64,000 bases of DNA from Rhodanobacter sp. (GTDB taxonomy: Bacteria > Pseudomonadota > Gammaproteobacteria > Xanthomonadales > Rhodanobacteraceae). Below, piece after piece: positions 45,398 to 53,612 of this stretch. The position numbers and the translations under genes were made by a program. Location: NCBI GenBank assembly GCA_024711345.1, contig JANJTA010000026.1, positions 1 to 64,000 on the forward strand. The letters run 5' to 3'. The stretch's first letter is position 1. Each line of letters opens with the position of its first letter. Below the pieces are notes generated by a model. That model worked only from the letters and a program-made list of their open reading frames with translations, made no database searches and was not told where the DNA came from.

Positions 45398-45904
45398 CTA
45401 GGTGACCACCAGCGCGCCGTTGTTCACCGTCACCGTCGGCCCCGCGAGCACGATGGTGGCGCCCTGGCCGTTGGAGATGGTGATGCCGACCTCGTTGACC
45501 ATGATCATCGCGCCGGTGACGCTCTTGATCAGGATGCCGCCGGCCGGCCCCGGCGCGTCGCTGATCGCGATGGTGTTCTGCAGGCCCGACTGCAGCACCA
45601 CGCTGGGGCTGGCCGGATTGCCGGCCAGCGCCAGCGCCGGCACCTCCGCCGCGCTGCCCCAGAAACCGCCGACCCAGATCGGGTAATCCGGATCGCCCTG
45701 CTCGAACTCGATCCACACGCCGGCGCCGATCTGCGGCACCGCGTAGACGCCGCTCTGCTTGCCGGCGATCGGCACGCACGGCATCGCCCAGCTCGACGGG
45801 ATCAGCCCGGACACGTCCGGCACCATCACCTGGAGGCGCCCGCGCTGTTCCGGGTCCACGTTCTGCACCACGGTGCCACGGTATTTGCCGAAGAACTTGC
45901 TCAT
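45398..45904 (-). CDS. Baseplate assembly protein V (gpV/gp5-like) central spike
   Basis: A 168-residue spike. The N-terminal OB-fold (about 1-95) has FGKYRGTVVQNVDPEQRGRLQVMVP, the conserved WAMPCVPIAG, and GAGVWIEFEQGDPDYPIWVGGFWG. The rest (about 100-168) is a short beta-helical needle of Val/Ile/Thr repeats. It would trimerise with the preceding gpD-like hub as a split VgrG. It overlaps that gene by four bases. Confidence 0.93.
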   Translation of the reverse strand: MSKFFGKYRGTVVQNVDPEQRGRLQVMVPDVSGLIPSSWAMPCVPIAGKQSGVYAVPQIGAGVWIEFEQGDPDYPIWVGGFWGSAAEVPALALAGNPASPSVVLQSGLQNTIAISDAPGPAGGILIKSVTGAMIMVNEVGITISNGQGATIVLAGPTVTVNNGALVVT

Positions 45905-47037
45905 GGCGGCACCAGCGGCACGGTGGAGAGCAGCCCCTTGCGCGACAGCTGGAAGCTCTGCCGGTACTCGCCGCGCTTGATCGTGTGGCGCACCTGGCTG
46001 ACGTAGTGCAGGCCGTCGAACGCAGGGCCGACGCCGCGCACGCCGACCAGCTGGCGCGGCTTCAGCACGCGGCCGTAGCGCACCACGTCGAGGCTGCCGC
46101 GGCCGGTGACGGTGTCGGCGGATTTCGCCGCTTCGGCCATGCCCAGCAGCAGCGCACGCTGCGGCGAATACTTCGCGGTCTCGGGCAGCGGACGGAACTG
46201 CTGCGGCGGCGGATCAAGCAGGCCCAGCGGCGGATTCAGCGGCCCGATGTCGGGAATCGGCAACGGCAGCGGCAGCTTGGTCTGCTCGTTCTGGATGTAG
46301 ACCACCGGCAGCTGGCGCGCGTTGCCGTCGTAGCTGAAGCTGAGCTCGTCGACGTTGCTGGCCGCGTCCATGTCCGCGTTCAGCGCCGGCTGCGGCACGC
46401 CCACCTTGATCTTCGGCCCCCAGTACGCGGTGCTCGTGCCGGGCAGCGGACCGGGGTCGAGATAGAACACGTAGCCGACGCGCTCGGCCAGCAGGCGGAT
46501 GTAGTCAAGGTCGCTGCCCTGCTGGGTGGGAATGCGCTGGGTCGGGACCGGCACGTCGATCGCGATGCTCGGGATCACCAGGGGCACGATGCCGAGGAAG
46601 GCGTACTTGGCCAGCAGCAGCGCCACGATCGCCTCGGCCGGCATCGCCGGGTACGGCGTCCCGGGCAGGCCGGAGAACTCCAGTTTGGTCATCACCGTGG
46701 TGAGGTCGTCGCCGGTGACCTGCAGCGTGGCGTGGCGCTGGTCGGCGCCGGGCAGCACTTCGGTGCGGGTCACCACGCCGTCGATCAGCACCTGCGGCAT
46801 GCCGTTCACGGTGGCCACCACGATCACCCGCAGCAGCGGCACCACGCCGCCGCCGGAGAGCAGGAACAGCGTGTGCAGCGGCGAGCGCACGCTCAACGTG
46901 AACTGCAGGGTGAACGCGCCCGCGCCCTCGTCCGGCGCATTCACCTCGACCTGGGTGAGCGCATCCAGCACGAGCTGCGGCACCGGCACCGGCACCACCG
47001 GCCCGACCAGCAGGGTCAGGTGCACGCCTTCAAGCAT
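45901..47037 (-). CDS. Phage late control D-like hub protein (Afp8/VgrG N-terminal-like)
   Basis: A 378-residue baseplate hub. It shows the gp27/gpD features: an N-terminal beta barrel (FTLQFTLSV, GVVTRTEVLPG), then the central QGSDLDYIRLLAERVGYVFYLDP, and the C-terminal YGRVLKPRQLVGVRGVGPAFDGLHYVSQVRHTI. The hub connects the tube to the spike. It is split from the OB/spike part encoded by the next gene, as in eCIS and phages. It overlaps the LysM gene by 8 bases. Confidence 0.9.
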   Translation of the reverse strand: MLEGVHLTLLVGPVVPVPVPQLVLDALTQVEVNAPDEGAGAFTLQFTLSVRSPLHTLFLLSGGGVVPLLRVIVVATVNGMPQVLIDGVVTRTEVLPGADQRHATLQVTGDDLTTVMTKLEFSGLPGTPYPAMPAEAIVALLLAKYAFLGIVPLVIPSIAIDVPVPTQRIPTQQGSDLDYIRLLAERVGYVFYLDPGPLPGTSTAYWGPKIKVGVPQPALNADMDAASNVDELSFSYDGNARQLPVVYIQNEQTKLPLPLPIPDIGPLNPPLGLLDPPPQQFRPLPETAKYSPQRALLLGMAEAAKSADTVTGRGSLDVVRYGRVLKPRQLVGVRGVGPAFDGLHYVSQVRHTIKRGEYRQSFQLSRKGLLSTVPLVPP

Positions 47038-47350
47038 GCGGCACCCCCGGAATGTCTTCGGGCAGGGTGATGCGCAGCTTCCTGCCGATGGTTTCGGTCA
47101 GTTCCTCCGGCCGCAGCGCGCGGTTCGCGTCGCACAGGCGCCAGAACTGCTCGGGATCGCCCAGGTACTGCGCCGCGATGTTGTCCACCCGCTCGCCCTG
47201 CACCACGCGGTGCCACTGCAGCAGCGCAAAGTTCTCCGGCGCCGGCACGAAGCGGCGCTTCAGGTAGGTCACCATGCTGCCGTCGGCGCGCACCAGGCTG
47301 GTGGTGGGAGTCAGCGCGTAGCGGCTGGTGGGCGGGAAATTCAAGGTCAT
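47030..47350 (-). CDS. LysM-domain tube-adapter protein (Afp7-like)
   Basis: A 106-residue protein ending in a LysM motif (about 50-100: HRVVQGERVDNIAAQYLGDPEQFWRLCDANR). In CIS particles a LysM protein joins the inner tube to the hub. The N-terminus FPPTSRYALTPTTSLVRADG is typical of these tail LysM proteins. ATG 47350 is chosen over 47356 because GGAG lies six bases before it, while it would abut the upstream ATG. It is followed by the gpD-like hub gene with an 8-base overlap. Confidence 0.92.
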   Translation of the reverse strand: MTLNFPPTSRYALTPTTSLVRADGSMVTYLKRRFVPAPENFALLQWHRVVQGERVDNIAAQYLGDPEQFWRLCDANRALRPEELTETIGRKLRITLPEDIPGVPHA

Positions 47351-47389
47351 GGGCATCTCCGTGGCGGCGTGTCGATCGCTGCGCTGGCG

Positions 47390-47998
47390 TCAGGCGTACA
47401 CCGCCTCGCCGCGATCCTTGCGCGAGCGCAGTTCGGCCAGCATCTGCGGCTCGCTCTCGTCGGCCGCCCAGGCGGGCCGCAACTGGAAATGCGGCTGGTC
47501 GACGATGGTCTTCCAGTTGCCGCCCCATTCCAGGCCCAGGTCCATGCCCAGCGCGCCGACCGCCTTGTACTTCGGCGACTCCGGCAGGTACCTGTTTCCC
47601 TCGAACACGCCGACGTCGAAGGCGATGCCGAAGTTGTGGTTGGAGTAGCCGGCGCGGGCGTTGGTCACCTTCTTGCCCGGCGCCGTGCGTCCCTGCGCAT
47701 ACAGCGCCGCCTGCTCCTCGTAGCTGCGCAGGCCGCTGATCACGCGGATGGTGATGCCGGCGCTGGCCGCCTTCTGCACCAGGGCGCGCGCGATCGGGCG
47801 CACGGGCGGCAGCAGCGTGGCGATCACCTTTTCACTGCGATCGTCCACCGGCGAAACGGCATCGGCCGGCTCCATCCGGTCGATCTTCTTGCCGACCAGC
47901 CGCGCGTAGATCGCGCCCCAGGTCTGCGGGCCGGCCTTGCCGTCCACCTCCACGCCGAGGGCCTGCTGGACGGCGGCAATCATTTCCTCGATACGCAT
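47390..47998 (-). CDS. M15-type D,D/L,D-peptidase with peptidoglycan-binding N-terminus
   Basis: A 202-residue protein with an N-terminal PG_binding_1-like helix bundle (about 1-36). The M15 peptidase domain has zinc ligands His121 and Asp128 in YSNHNFGIAFDVG, and His170 in DQPHFQL. There is no signal peptide. Similar endolysin-like peptidases cut peptide stems of the cell wall. Within this operon it may help assembly, release or penetration of the particle (inference). The start at 47998 has GGAGAG upstream. Confidence 0.88.
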   Translation of the reverse strand: MRIEEMIAAVQQALGVEVDGKAGPQTWGAIYARLVGKKIDRMEPADAVSPVDDRSEKVIATLLPPVRPIARALVQKAASAGITIRVISGLRSYEEQAALYAQGRTAPGKKVTNARAGYSNHNFGIAFDVGVFEGNRYLPESPKYKAVGALGMDLGLEWGGNWKTIVDQPHFQLRPAWAADESEPQMLAELRSRKDRGEAVYA

Positions 47999-48063
47999 GT
48001 CGCTCTCCGTTTCTGGTCGATGCCCGGCTTCCCGCGGGCGCAACTACGATCCCCGCATCCCGC

Positions 48064-48720
48064 TCACGGCACGCCGCTCAAGCCGAGCGCGGACAACTGG
48101 CCGCCGGCGCCGCCGGCCAGGCGCTCCTTCTGCTGCAGGTAGCTCATGAACAGGCTGGCTGCCTTGTGCCCGGAGGGCACGTCGTTCACCGACAGCACGC
48201 GCAACCCCAGGCTGACCTTGGCGCGGATCGGGTTCAGCGCGGTGTCGAACGCTTCCTCGGTGATGCCGAACTCGGTGACCCGCACCGGCAGGATGCGCGA
48301 GCGACTCCACACGAACAGCGCCAGCGGCGTCTCCATCGGCACGATCTCCAGCGTGCCGATCTGCGCCAGCGCGTCGTTCGCGCGCAGCTGGCCGCTGCTC
48401 GGGTAGACCATGGTTTCCAGCGCCGCCAGCTGGGCGAAGATGCCGGACTGGGTGACGCCGCCGTTCTGTTCCGGAAACTCCAGCTGGTCGGTGGCGTCGA
48501 TCTCCGCCTCCAGCTTCAGCGTCTCCACCGGCGGCCCCTTCAGCCGCAGCGCCTCGGAACGATCGCCGCCATCGGCGCTCACTCCCTGCACCTGCAGCGA
48601 GCGCGTGAGCGAATCGGGGTTGTACTGCAGCGCGATCACCCGCCGCACCGCCGAGCTGGCCGCATCGATCAGCACGATGCCGCCCTTGAGGATGCGCGGG
48701 GAACCGGGGAAGGCGCTCAT
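48064..48720 (-). CDS. CIS tube-initiator-like protein (Afp7 N-terminal type)
   Basis: A 218-residue protein of the type often annotated as a contractile injection system tube protein. It has GGIVLIDAASSAVRRVIALQYNPDSLTRSL near the N-terminus, ETLKLEAEIDATDQLEFPEQN, and LFVWSRSRILPVRVTEFGITEEAFDTALNPIRAKVSLGL. In gene order it sits just before the LysM protein and the hub. It probably forms the first tube ring or adapter. It overlaps the upstream membrane-protein gene by four bases. Confidence 0.85.
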   Translation of the reverse strand: MSAFPGSPRILKGGIVLIDAASSAVRRVIALQYNPDSLTRSLQVQGVSADGGDRSEALRLKGPPVETLKLEAEIDATDQLEFPEQNGGVTQSGIFAQLAALETMVYPSSGQLRANDALAQIGTLEIVPMETPLALFVWSRSRILPVRVTEFGITEEAFDTALNPIRAKVSLGLRVLSVNDVPSGHKAASLFMSYLQQKERLAGGAGGQLSALGLSGVP

Positions 48721-49559
48721 GGGTGGTCGCCCGTCCTGGCCGCGCGCAGCACGTTGGGGTTGATCCGGATGTTCGGGTCGATGCGGCGGGCCGCCTCCAC
48801 GTTCGCCTGCGCTTTCTGCGGCTGGCCCAGCGCCACGTAGGCCTTGGCCAGCGCTGCATGCGACGCAGCGGGCAATGCCACATCGGTCGACTGCAGCTGC
48901 TGGGCGATCTCGGCAATCTGATGCTGGCGCGCACTGTCCGCCGGCGTGGGCGCGGCTGGTGCCGACGAGGCGGATGCGGGAGCCGGCGCAGCGGGTGGCG
49001 CGGCCGCGACGCTGGCGGCGCCGGGCGGCGTCATCGCCACCGCGGTGCCCGCGGCCGCGGGAGGCGGCGCCGCGATCGGCGCATTCGCCTGCACCTGGTT
49101 CAACTTCGCGGTCAGCACCGGCACCAGGGTGGCCTGCACCTGCGCCGACGGCTTCTCGCGCAGCACCGACCTGGCCAGGTCGTACGCCTTGTCCACCTCG
49201 CCGATCGCGCGGTAGCCGTCCGACACCTGCGCCTGCAGCTGCGGGTTGTCCGCGGCGCGGCGCTCCAGATCGGCCAGCACCTGCTGCGCCTGCTGCTTCT
49301 GCGCCGGATCGGTCGGTGCCTGCGGCTGCGTGCGGATGCGGTCCAGCTCCACCATGTCCTTGTTGATCTTCAAGGTCTGGATGCCCGGGAACCCCATCAG
49401 CACGATCGCCAACACGATCAACCCCATCGCCATCTTGAAGTCGCGCCGCTGCACGATCATCACCATGATCGCCGCCAGCGCGAACACGAACAGGATGAAG
49501 CCGCACGCGAGCATCAGTTTTTCGTAGCCGTAGAGGCCGTCGAAGATGTTCATGTTCAT
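48717..49559 (-). CDS. Two-helix membrane protein with TPR-like segments in the CIS operon
   Basis: A 280-residue protein with two strong N-terminal transmembrane helices (about 15-36 and 43-60). A helical TPR-like stretch follows (about 88-140), then a long Ala/Pro linker (about 150-205) and a second TPR-like stretch (about 214-270, ALAKAYVALGQPQKAQANVEAA). It is unlike any tail structural protein. Its four-base overlaps with both neighbours show it belongs to the operon. It could anchor or dock the particle at the inner membrane (inference). Confidence 0.75.
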   Translation of the reverse strand: MNMNIFDGLYGYEKLMLACGFILFVFALAAIMVMIVQRRDFKMAMGLIVLAIVLMGFPGIQTLKINKDMVELDRIRTQPQAPTDPAQKQQAQQVLADLERRAADNPQLQAQVSDGYRAIGEVDKAYDLARSVLREKPSAQVQATLVPVLTAKLNQVQANAPIAAPPPAAAGTAVAMTPPGAASVAAAPPAAPAPASASSAPAAPTPADSARQHQIAEIAQQLQSTDVALPAASHAALAKAYVALGQPQKAQANVEAARRIDPNIRINPNVLRAARTGDHP

Positions 49560-50983
49560 TCGCCCTCCCTCATCGTCGGCGCCTGCGGCGTGCGTTCACG
49601 CAGGTTGCCAACGGCGCGGGTGCACATCCGCAGGAACGTGGAGTTCGACAGGCGGTTCCAGTAAGGGATCGGCGGGTTCGCCGAGACGTAGTCGTCGCCC
49701 TGTTTGACGATGACCTCGACCTGCGACCAGCTTCCCGGCTGCGGCCCCTTGAAGAGGTAGTCGAGCACCTGGTCCCTCGGCACCGGCGGCCCGCCGTAGT
49801 AGCCCCAGGTAGCGTTGGCCGCCTGGACCTCGCCGAGCACCTTCTGCTTGTCGTCGCCGGAAAGCGCGTCATAGGCACGCCTGCTTCCCACCCCGAACGT
49901 CACCGTGGTCGCCAGCGGCTTGCACCCTTCGCCCAGCCCCGCTGCGGTCGGCGCCTTGCCGCCACGCGCCAGATTGTCGGCAATCGTCTGCTCGAAGGCC
50001 GCCGTCACCTGGCAGCCGTAGAGCACCACGCGATTCGGACCGAATTGGTCGCGCCATCCGACGAATGCGCTGTCGCCGCCGAACAGGGCCTTGATGGCGG
50101 CATCGTCGTAGAAGACCGCGTTCTTCTGCCAGTCCGGCGGCGCCTGCGCACCGAGCCGGTTCTGCGAGGCGTGGATCGCCAGAACCAGCGTCCAGGGCTT
50201 GTCGATCGTGCGCCGCATCAGCGTGGCCTTTGCTGCGGCTAGATCAGGCACCAGCACGCCGCCTCCCAGGTCGAGCCCGCGGTCGCGTACCACGATGTGG
50301 AAATAGGCCGTGGAGGGATCCGGGGCCACCGGCGCAGGTTGCTGCCTGGCCGCATCGTCTTTCGCCTTGTCCTTCTTCCCGTCGCGCTGCAAGGACAGGC
50401 GACCCGCAGCGCCCTGCTGCACCACATGGGTCAGCTCGTGCGCCAGCAATCGCGCCCCCATGGCACTGCCAGGGTCGAACTGCCCGGCTCCGAACACCAC
50501 GTGCTTGCCGACCGTGTACGCGTTGGCATCCACTTCGTGCGCGGAGCGTGCAGCGAGTGGGTCCGAGTGCACGCGCACGCCGCTGAAGTCGTGGCCGAAA
50601 CGCTGCTCCATGTCTTGGCGCAAGGCACCATCCAGCGGCCGCCCACCGCCAGCCAGTGCCTCGTCGACGCTGGCTGGCGTCGCCATGGCGGTGTCGCCCG
50701 TGACGCCTGACCCGGAAGGCCGCACGTAGGCACGTGCATGCCCTACCGTCACCTGCTCGGCAACGCGGTCGGCTTCGCGCTCCTGCGGATCGCTGCTGGC
50801 GCCGATGCTGAGCTGGCGCTGCAGGGCGTGGCGCTTCGCGGAGCATTCCGCACACTCGGCGTCGCCATGGCTATGCGTGCCGCACGCGCATTTTCGCTGC
50901 AGCCAGCCTGGCGGCCGCGTGGTGGCAAGAGCGACACCAGGCGCCGCTCTTCCCGGCCTGCGGTCGCTCACCGGGCCGATCAT
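49556..50983 (-). CDS. DUF4157 protein with caspase-like C-terminal region (candidate CIS effector)
   Basis: A 475-residue protein. Residues 29-48 form a Cys/His module (Cys32, 34, 44, 47). The DUF4157 domain (about 115-195) has the zincin-like AHELTHVVQQ (HELTH at 182-186) and DFSGVRVHSD. The C-terminal region contains TLVLAIHAS (His271) and NRVVLYGCQVTAAF (Cys324), a His/Cys arrangement like DUF4347/clan-CD (caspase-fold) proteins. DUF4157 is a known marker of eCIS-loaded proteins. ATG 50983 overlaps the upstream stop (ATGA) and has AGGAAGG before it. Confidence 0.82.
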   Translation of the reverse strand: MIGPVSDRRPGRAAPGVALATTRPPGWLQRKCACGTHSHGDAECAECSAKRHALQRQLSIGASSDPQEREADRVAEQVTVGHARAYVRPSGSGVTGDTAMATPASVDEALAGGGRPLDGALRQDMEQRFGHDFSGVRVHSDPLAARSAHEVDANAYTVGKHVVFGAGQFDPGSAMGARLLAHELTHVVQQGAAGRLSLQRDGKKDKAKDDAARQQPAPVAPDPSTAYFHIVVRDRGLDLGGGVLVPDLAAAKATLMRRTIDKPWTLVLAIHASQNRLGAQAPPDWQKNAVFYDDAAIKALFGGDSAFVGWRDQFGPNRVVLYGCQVTAAFEQTIADNLARGGKAPTAAGLGEGCKPLATTVTFGVGSRRAYDALSGDDKQKVLGEVQAANATWGYYGGPPVPRDQVLDYLFKGPQPGSWSQVEVIVKQGDDYVSANPPIPYWNRLSNSTFLRMCTRAVGNLRERTPQAPTMREGE

Positions 50984-52794
50984 GACTTGGCCCCCTTCCT
51001 GACCGCCTGCTTGAGCGAGGGGGCGCAACCTTCAGTCGAATGATGCGGGTACCAATGAATATCGAATGGATCACCCGCGTATGCCGACGGGCACATCGGC
51101 TTGCAGTTGTTCCTGTCGCCGGACGGCGGCGACCCGCCCGAAGGCCAACCGTCGTAACCGGCATAGGCCCAGGCAAGTGCCGGCTTGAAATTCGCCGAAG
51201 GCGTGGCAAGACCGGAAACGCCGGAACCCTTGTACAGGTCGATCAAGGTCTTCATGTCCGAGCGCGTGAAACTGAAATGAGGGTCGGGGTTCTCGCGCGC
51301 ACAGAGGTTGAACATCGTTCCGTAGATCACGTAGTTCGGTGAACCGGCGTAGTAGCACTCGCCACCGACCTGCACGGATTCGCCGCATTCCTGGCCCTTG
51401 GGCGCACCCGTCGTCGCGCAATGCCTGGGCTGGTAGTCGCTGCTGATCCAGCGGTCGTTGTGCAGCTGGACGATGTCCCAGGAGCAGTAGCCCACACGCA
51501 CGCCGACCAGTGCGCCGCAAGCGTCCTCGCGCTGCTCCCTGGTCCAGCCGGCGAACAGGCTGCGGGCCAGGCCCACCGCACGGGCGACCTGCGCGGTCAC
51601 GTCCGGACCGCAGACGAACTTCGGCGCGGTTCCCTCGACCGGCTTCTCTTCAGACGGATCGACATCCACGCTGCGGCCGACCTGCTCGATCACGACGGCC
51701 CGGTTCAGCGTGCGATCGAGCTTGCGCTGGTTTCCGGCAATACAGTCGGTGAGCGCAGCGCCGTCGACCGAAACGATCTGCTTGCGCGCCTCGGGCGGCA
51801 ACGCCGCATACAAGGCTTGTGCGCGCGCCTTGCGCAAGCCCAGGTTCCGATCGGGTTTTCCCGAGCAATCGGACAGGCCGTGCAGGCTCCACTGCGTGTT
51901 GGAGGTGGCCATGAGGTGCACCAGCGCCTTCCATTTCGCCGCGCCCTTCAGGTTGCTTTTCACCACGCTGCTGTCGATGCCGAAACCGACCACGGCGAAT
52001 CCGTTGATCGTCCTGCCTTCGTCGGAAAGCTGTGCGTAATCGTGCACGGTCATCGGGTCCGCATGCGATTCGGCGACCTCACCCTTCTCGCGTGGAGGAC
52101 ACGTCTCGAGGGACAGCGACGCCTGCTCGCAGGCCACGAAGCGCTGAACCTGCCTTGCAGCGGGGCTCGGCGCGGGCTGTGCACCTGCTTCGCCGTTGGT
52201 CTCCGGTAGCGACGCTGGCGACGTCTGTTGCACGACGTGGGTCAGCTCGTGCGCCAGCAGGCGCCGGCCCAATGGCGCCTGCAGCGCAGGCGCGTCCGCA
52301 CCGAGCACGATGTGATGGCCCGCGGTATAGGCGCTGGCCGCGACATCGCGCGCCGACCGTGCCGCCGCCTCGTCGGTGTGCAGGCGAACCGCGCTGAAGT
52401 CATGGCCGAAGCGCGCCTCCATCTCGTGGCGAAGCCCGGCCGGCAACGGCTCGCTCGATGCGGCAAGCGCTTCGTCGACACTGTCCGGCACCATCGTTCC
52501 CGTCGCCGCCCCGCCGCTGCCGGCACGCTGGATCTGCGGTCGGGCCGTGCCGATTCCGGGTGGCGTCGAACTGGCCATCACCTGATCGGCCACGCGCTCC
52601 GCCTCGGCTTCGAGCGGGTCGTTGCTCGCGCCGATAGCCAGCTTGCGCTGCAGCTTGCCGTGCTTGCTTGCGCACTCCGCGCATGTGGCGTGACCGTGGC
52701 TGTGCGCGCCGCAGGCGCACTTGCGTTGCAGCAGCAGTCCCGCGACATGCGGCACCGCCGGCTTGGCCACGACGCTGGCGCTGCGCTCAGCCAT
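50980..52794 (-). CDS. DUF4157 protein with OmpA-like and Cys-rich C-terminal domains (candidate CIS effector)
   Basis: A 604-residue protein, paralogous to the next gene over its first 190 residues: Cys/His module at 24-43, DUF4157 with HELTH at 182-186, DFSAVRLHTD. Residues about 262-370 resemble an OmpA-C type peptidoglycan-binding domain (GLSDCSGKPDRNLGLRKARA). Residues 395-590 are a distinct domain with about a dozen cysteines (CGPDVTAQVARAVG, CSWDIVQLHND, CYYAGSPNYVIYGTM, STPSANF-like TPSANFKPALAWAYAGYDGW). That last domain is probably the active part; its activity is unknown. It overlaps the upstream gene by 8 bases. Confidence 0.82.
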   Translation of the reverse strand: MAERSASVVAKPAVPHVAGLLLQRKCACGAHSHGHATCAECASKHGKLQRKLAIGASNDPLEAEAERVADQVMASSTPPGIGTARPQIQRAGSGGAATGTMVPDSVDEALAASSEPLPAGLRHEMEARFGHDFSAVRLHTDEAAARSARDVAASAYTAGHHIVLGADAPALQAPLGRRLLAHELTHVVQQTSPASLPETNGEAGAQPAPSPAARQVQRFVACEQASLSLETCPPREKGEVAESHADPMTVHDYAQLSDEGRTINGFAVVGFGIDSSVVKSNLKGAAKWKALVHLMATSNTQWSLHGLSDCSGKPDRNLGLRKARAQALYAALPPEARKQIVSVDGAALTDCIAGNQRKLDRTLNRAVVIEQVGRSVDVDPSEEKPVEGTAPKFVCGPDVTAQVARAVGLARSLFAGWTREQREDACGALVGVRVGYCSWDIVQLHNDRWISSDYQPRHCATTGAPKGQECGESVQVGGECYYAGSPNYVIYGTMFNLCARENPDPHFSFTRSDMKTLIDLYKGSGVSGLATPSANFKPALAWAYAGYDGWPSGGSPPSGDRNNCKPMCPSAYAGDPFDIHWYPHHSTEGCAPSLKQAVRKGAKS

Positions 52795-53611
52795 GCCGCC
52801 CTCCGCTGCGCGCGGCCGGCTTCTTCGCCGCTTTCGACTTCTTCTTGCGCAAGGCGGCGAGGAAGGCGTCGAGCTTGCCCGCGTCCAGCGCGCGCTTCTT
52901 CTTCGCGGTGTCGATCGCGTCGATGATCGCGTAGGCCTCGTCGCAGTACCTGGCGAGGAAGGCCCAGCTCATCTGCTGCTTGCGGCCCCAGGTGACGCAG
53001 ACCGGGCCGCTTCGGGTATAGCCGGGCACGTAGACGTAGTGACCGTTGCGCGGGTTCGGCTGGCCGGCCTTGCCGCCGACCACTGCCCACGGCTTGCCGG
53101 CGTAGAACTGGGTCAGCGCCGCGTCGGGCAGGGTGAAGCCCAGGCCCACGCCGATGTCCATGAACACCGCGCGCTTGAGCTCGCTGCGCCTGGCCTGATC
53201 GATCTGCGCGAAGGCCTTGATCTTGTAGCGTCGCCTCGCGGCGAGCCAACCCCGCTTGCGCCATTCCTTCAGCGAATCGAGCACGACCAGGCCGCTGTCG
53301 ACGCCGCCGCTTTCGCCGAAGTATTCGTGCAGCACGTCGTTGTCGCTGATCGCGATCAGCTTGCCCTGCTCGGCCTTCTCGAAGCGCAGGGTCTGGTGGG
53401 CGCGGCCGGCGATCACGCAGTCGCCGTACTGGTCGTTGCCGAACATCGGGGTGGGGATGCCGTGGTGCACGACGTCGAAGTCGTACTCGGCCGGCAGCGC
53501 CGGCGGCGCCTTCAGCAAGGTGGCGAACATCAGGTTGCGATCGTCGTGTTTGGCCTTGCGTTTGCCGAAGCGCACGATGCCGTCGGGGCGGGGTTTGGGG
53601 ATCGCGGTCAT
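52787..53611 (-). CDS. Papain-like cysteine peptidase-fold protein
   Basis: A 274-residue protein. The block MFGNDQYGDCVIAG (Gln61, Cys65), followed by NGHYVYVPGY (His191) and VCVTWGRKQQMSWAFLARYCDEAYAII, matches the C39/C1-like peptidases seen in actinobacteria and their phages, with a Cys-His pair and the closing W-G segment. It has no signal peptide. The tail is strongly basic (RKKKSKAAKKPAARSGG). Its place between the ATPase and the DUF4157 genes makes it a candidate cargo or maturation protease. Confidence 0.7.
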   Translation of the reverse strand: MTAIPKPRPDGIVRFGKRKAKHDDRNLMFATLLKAPPALPAEYDFDVVHHGIPTPMFGNDQYGDCVIAGRAHQTLRFEKAEQGKLIAISDNDVLHEYFGESGGVDSGLVVLDSLKEWRKRGWLAARRRYKIKAFAQIDQARRSELKRAVFMDIGVGLGFTLPDAALTQFYAGKPWAVVGGKAGQPNPRNGHYVYVPGYTRSGPVCVTWGRKQQMSWAFLARYCDEAYAIIDAIDTAKKKRALDAGKLDAFLAALRKKKSKAAKKPAARSGGRHG

Positions 53612-53612
53612 G

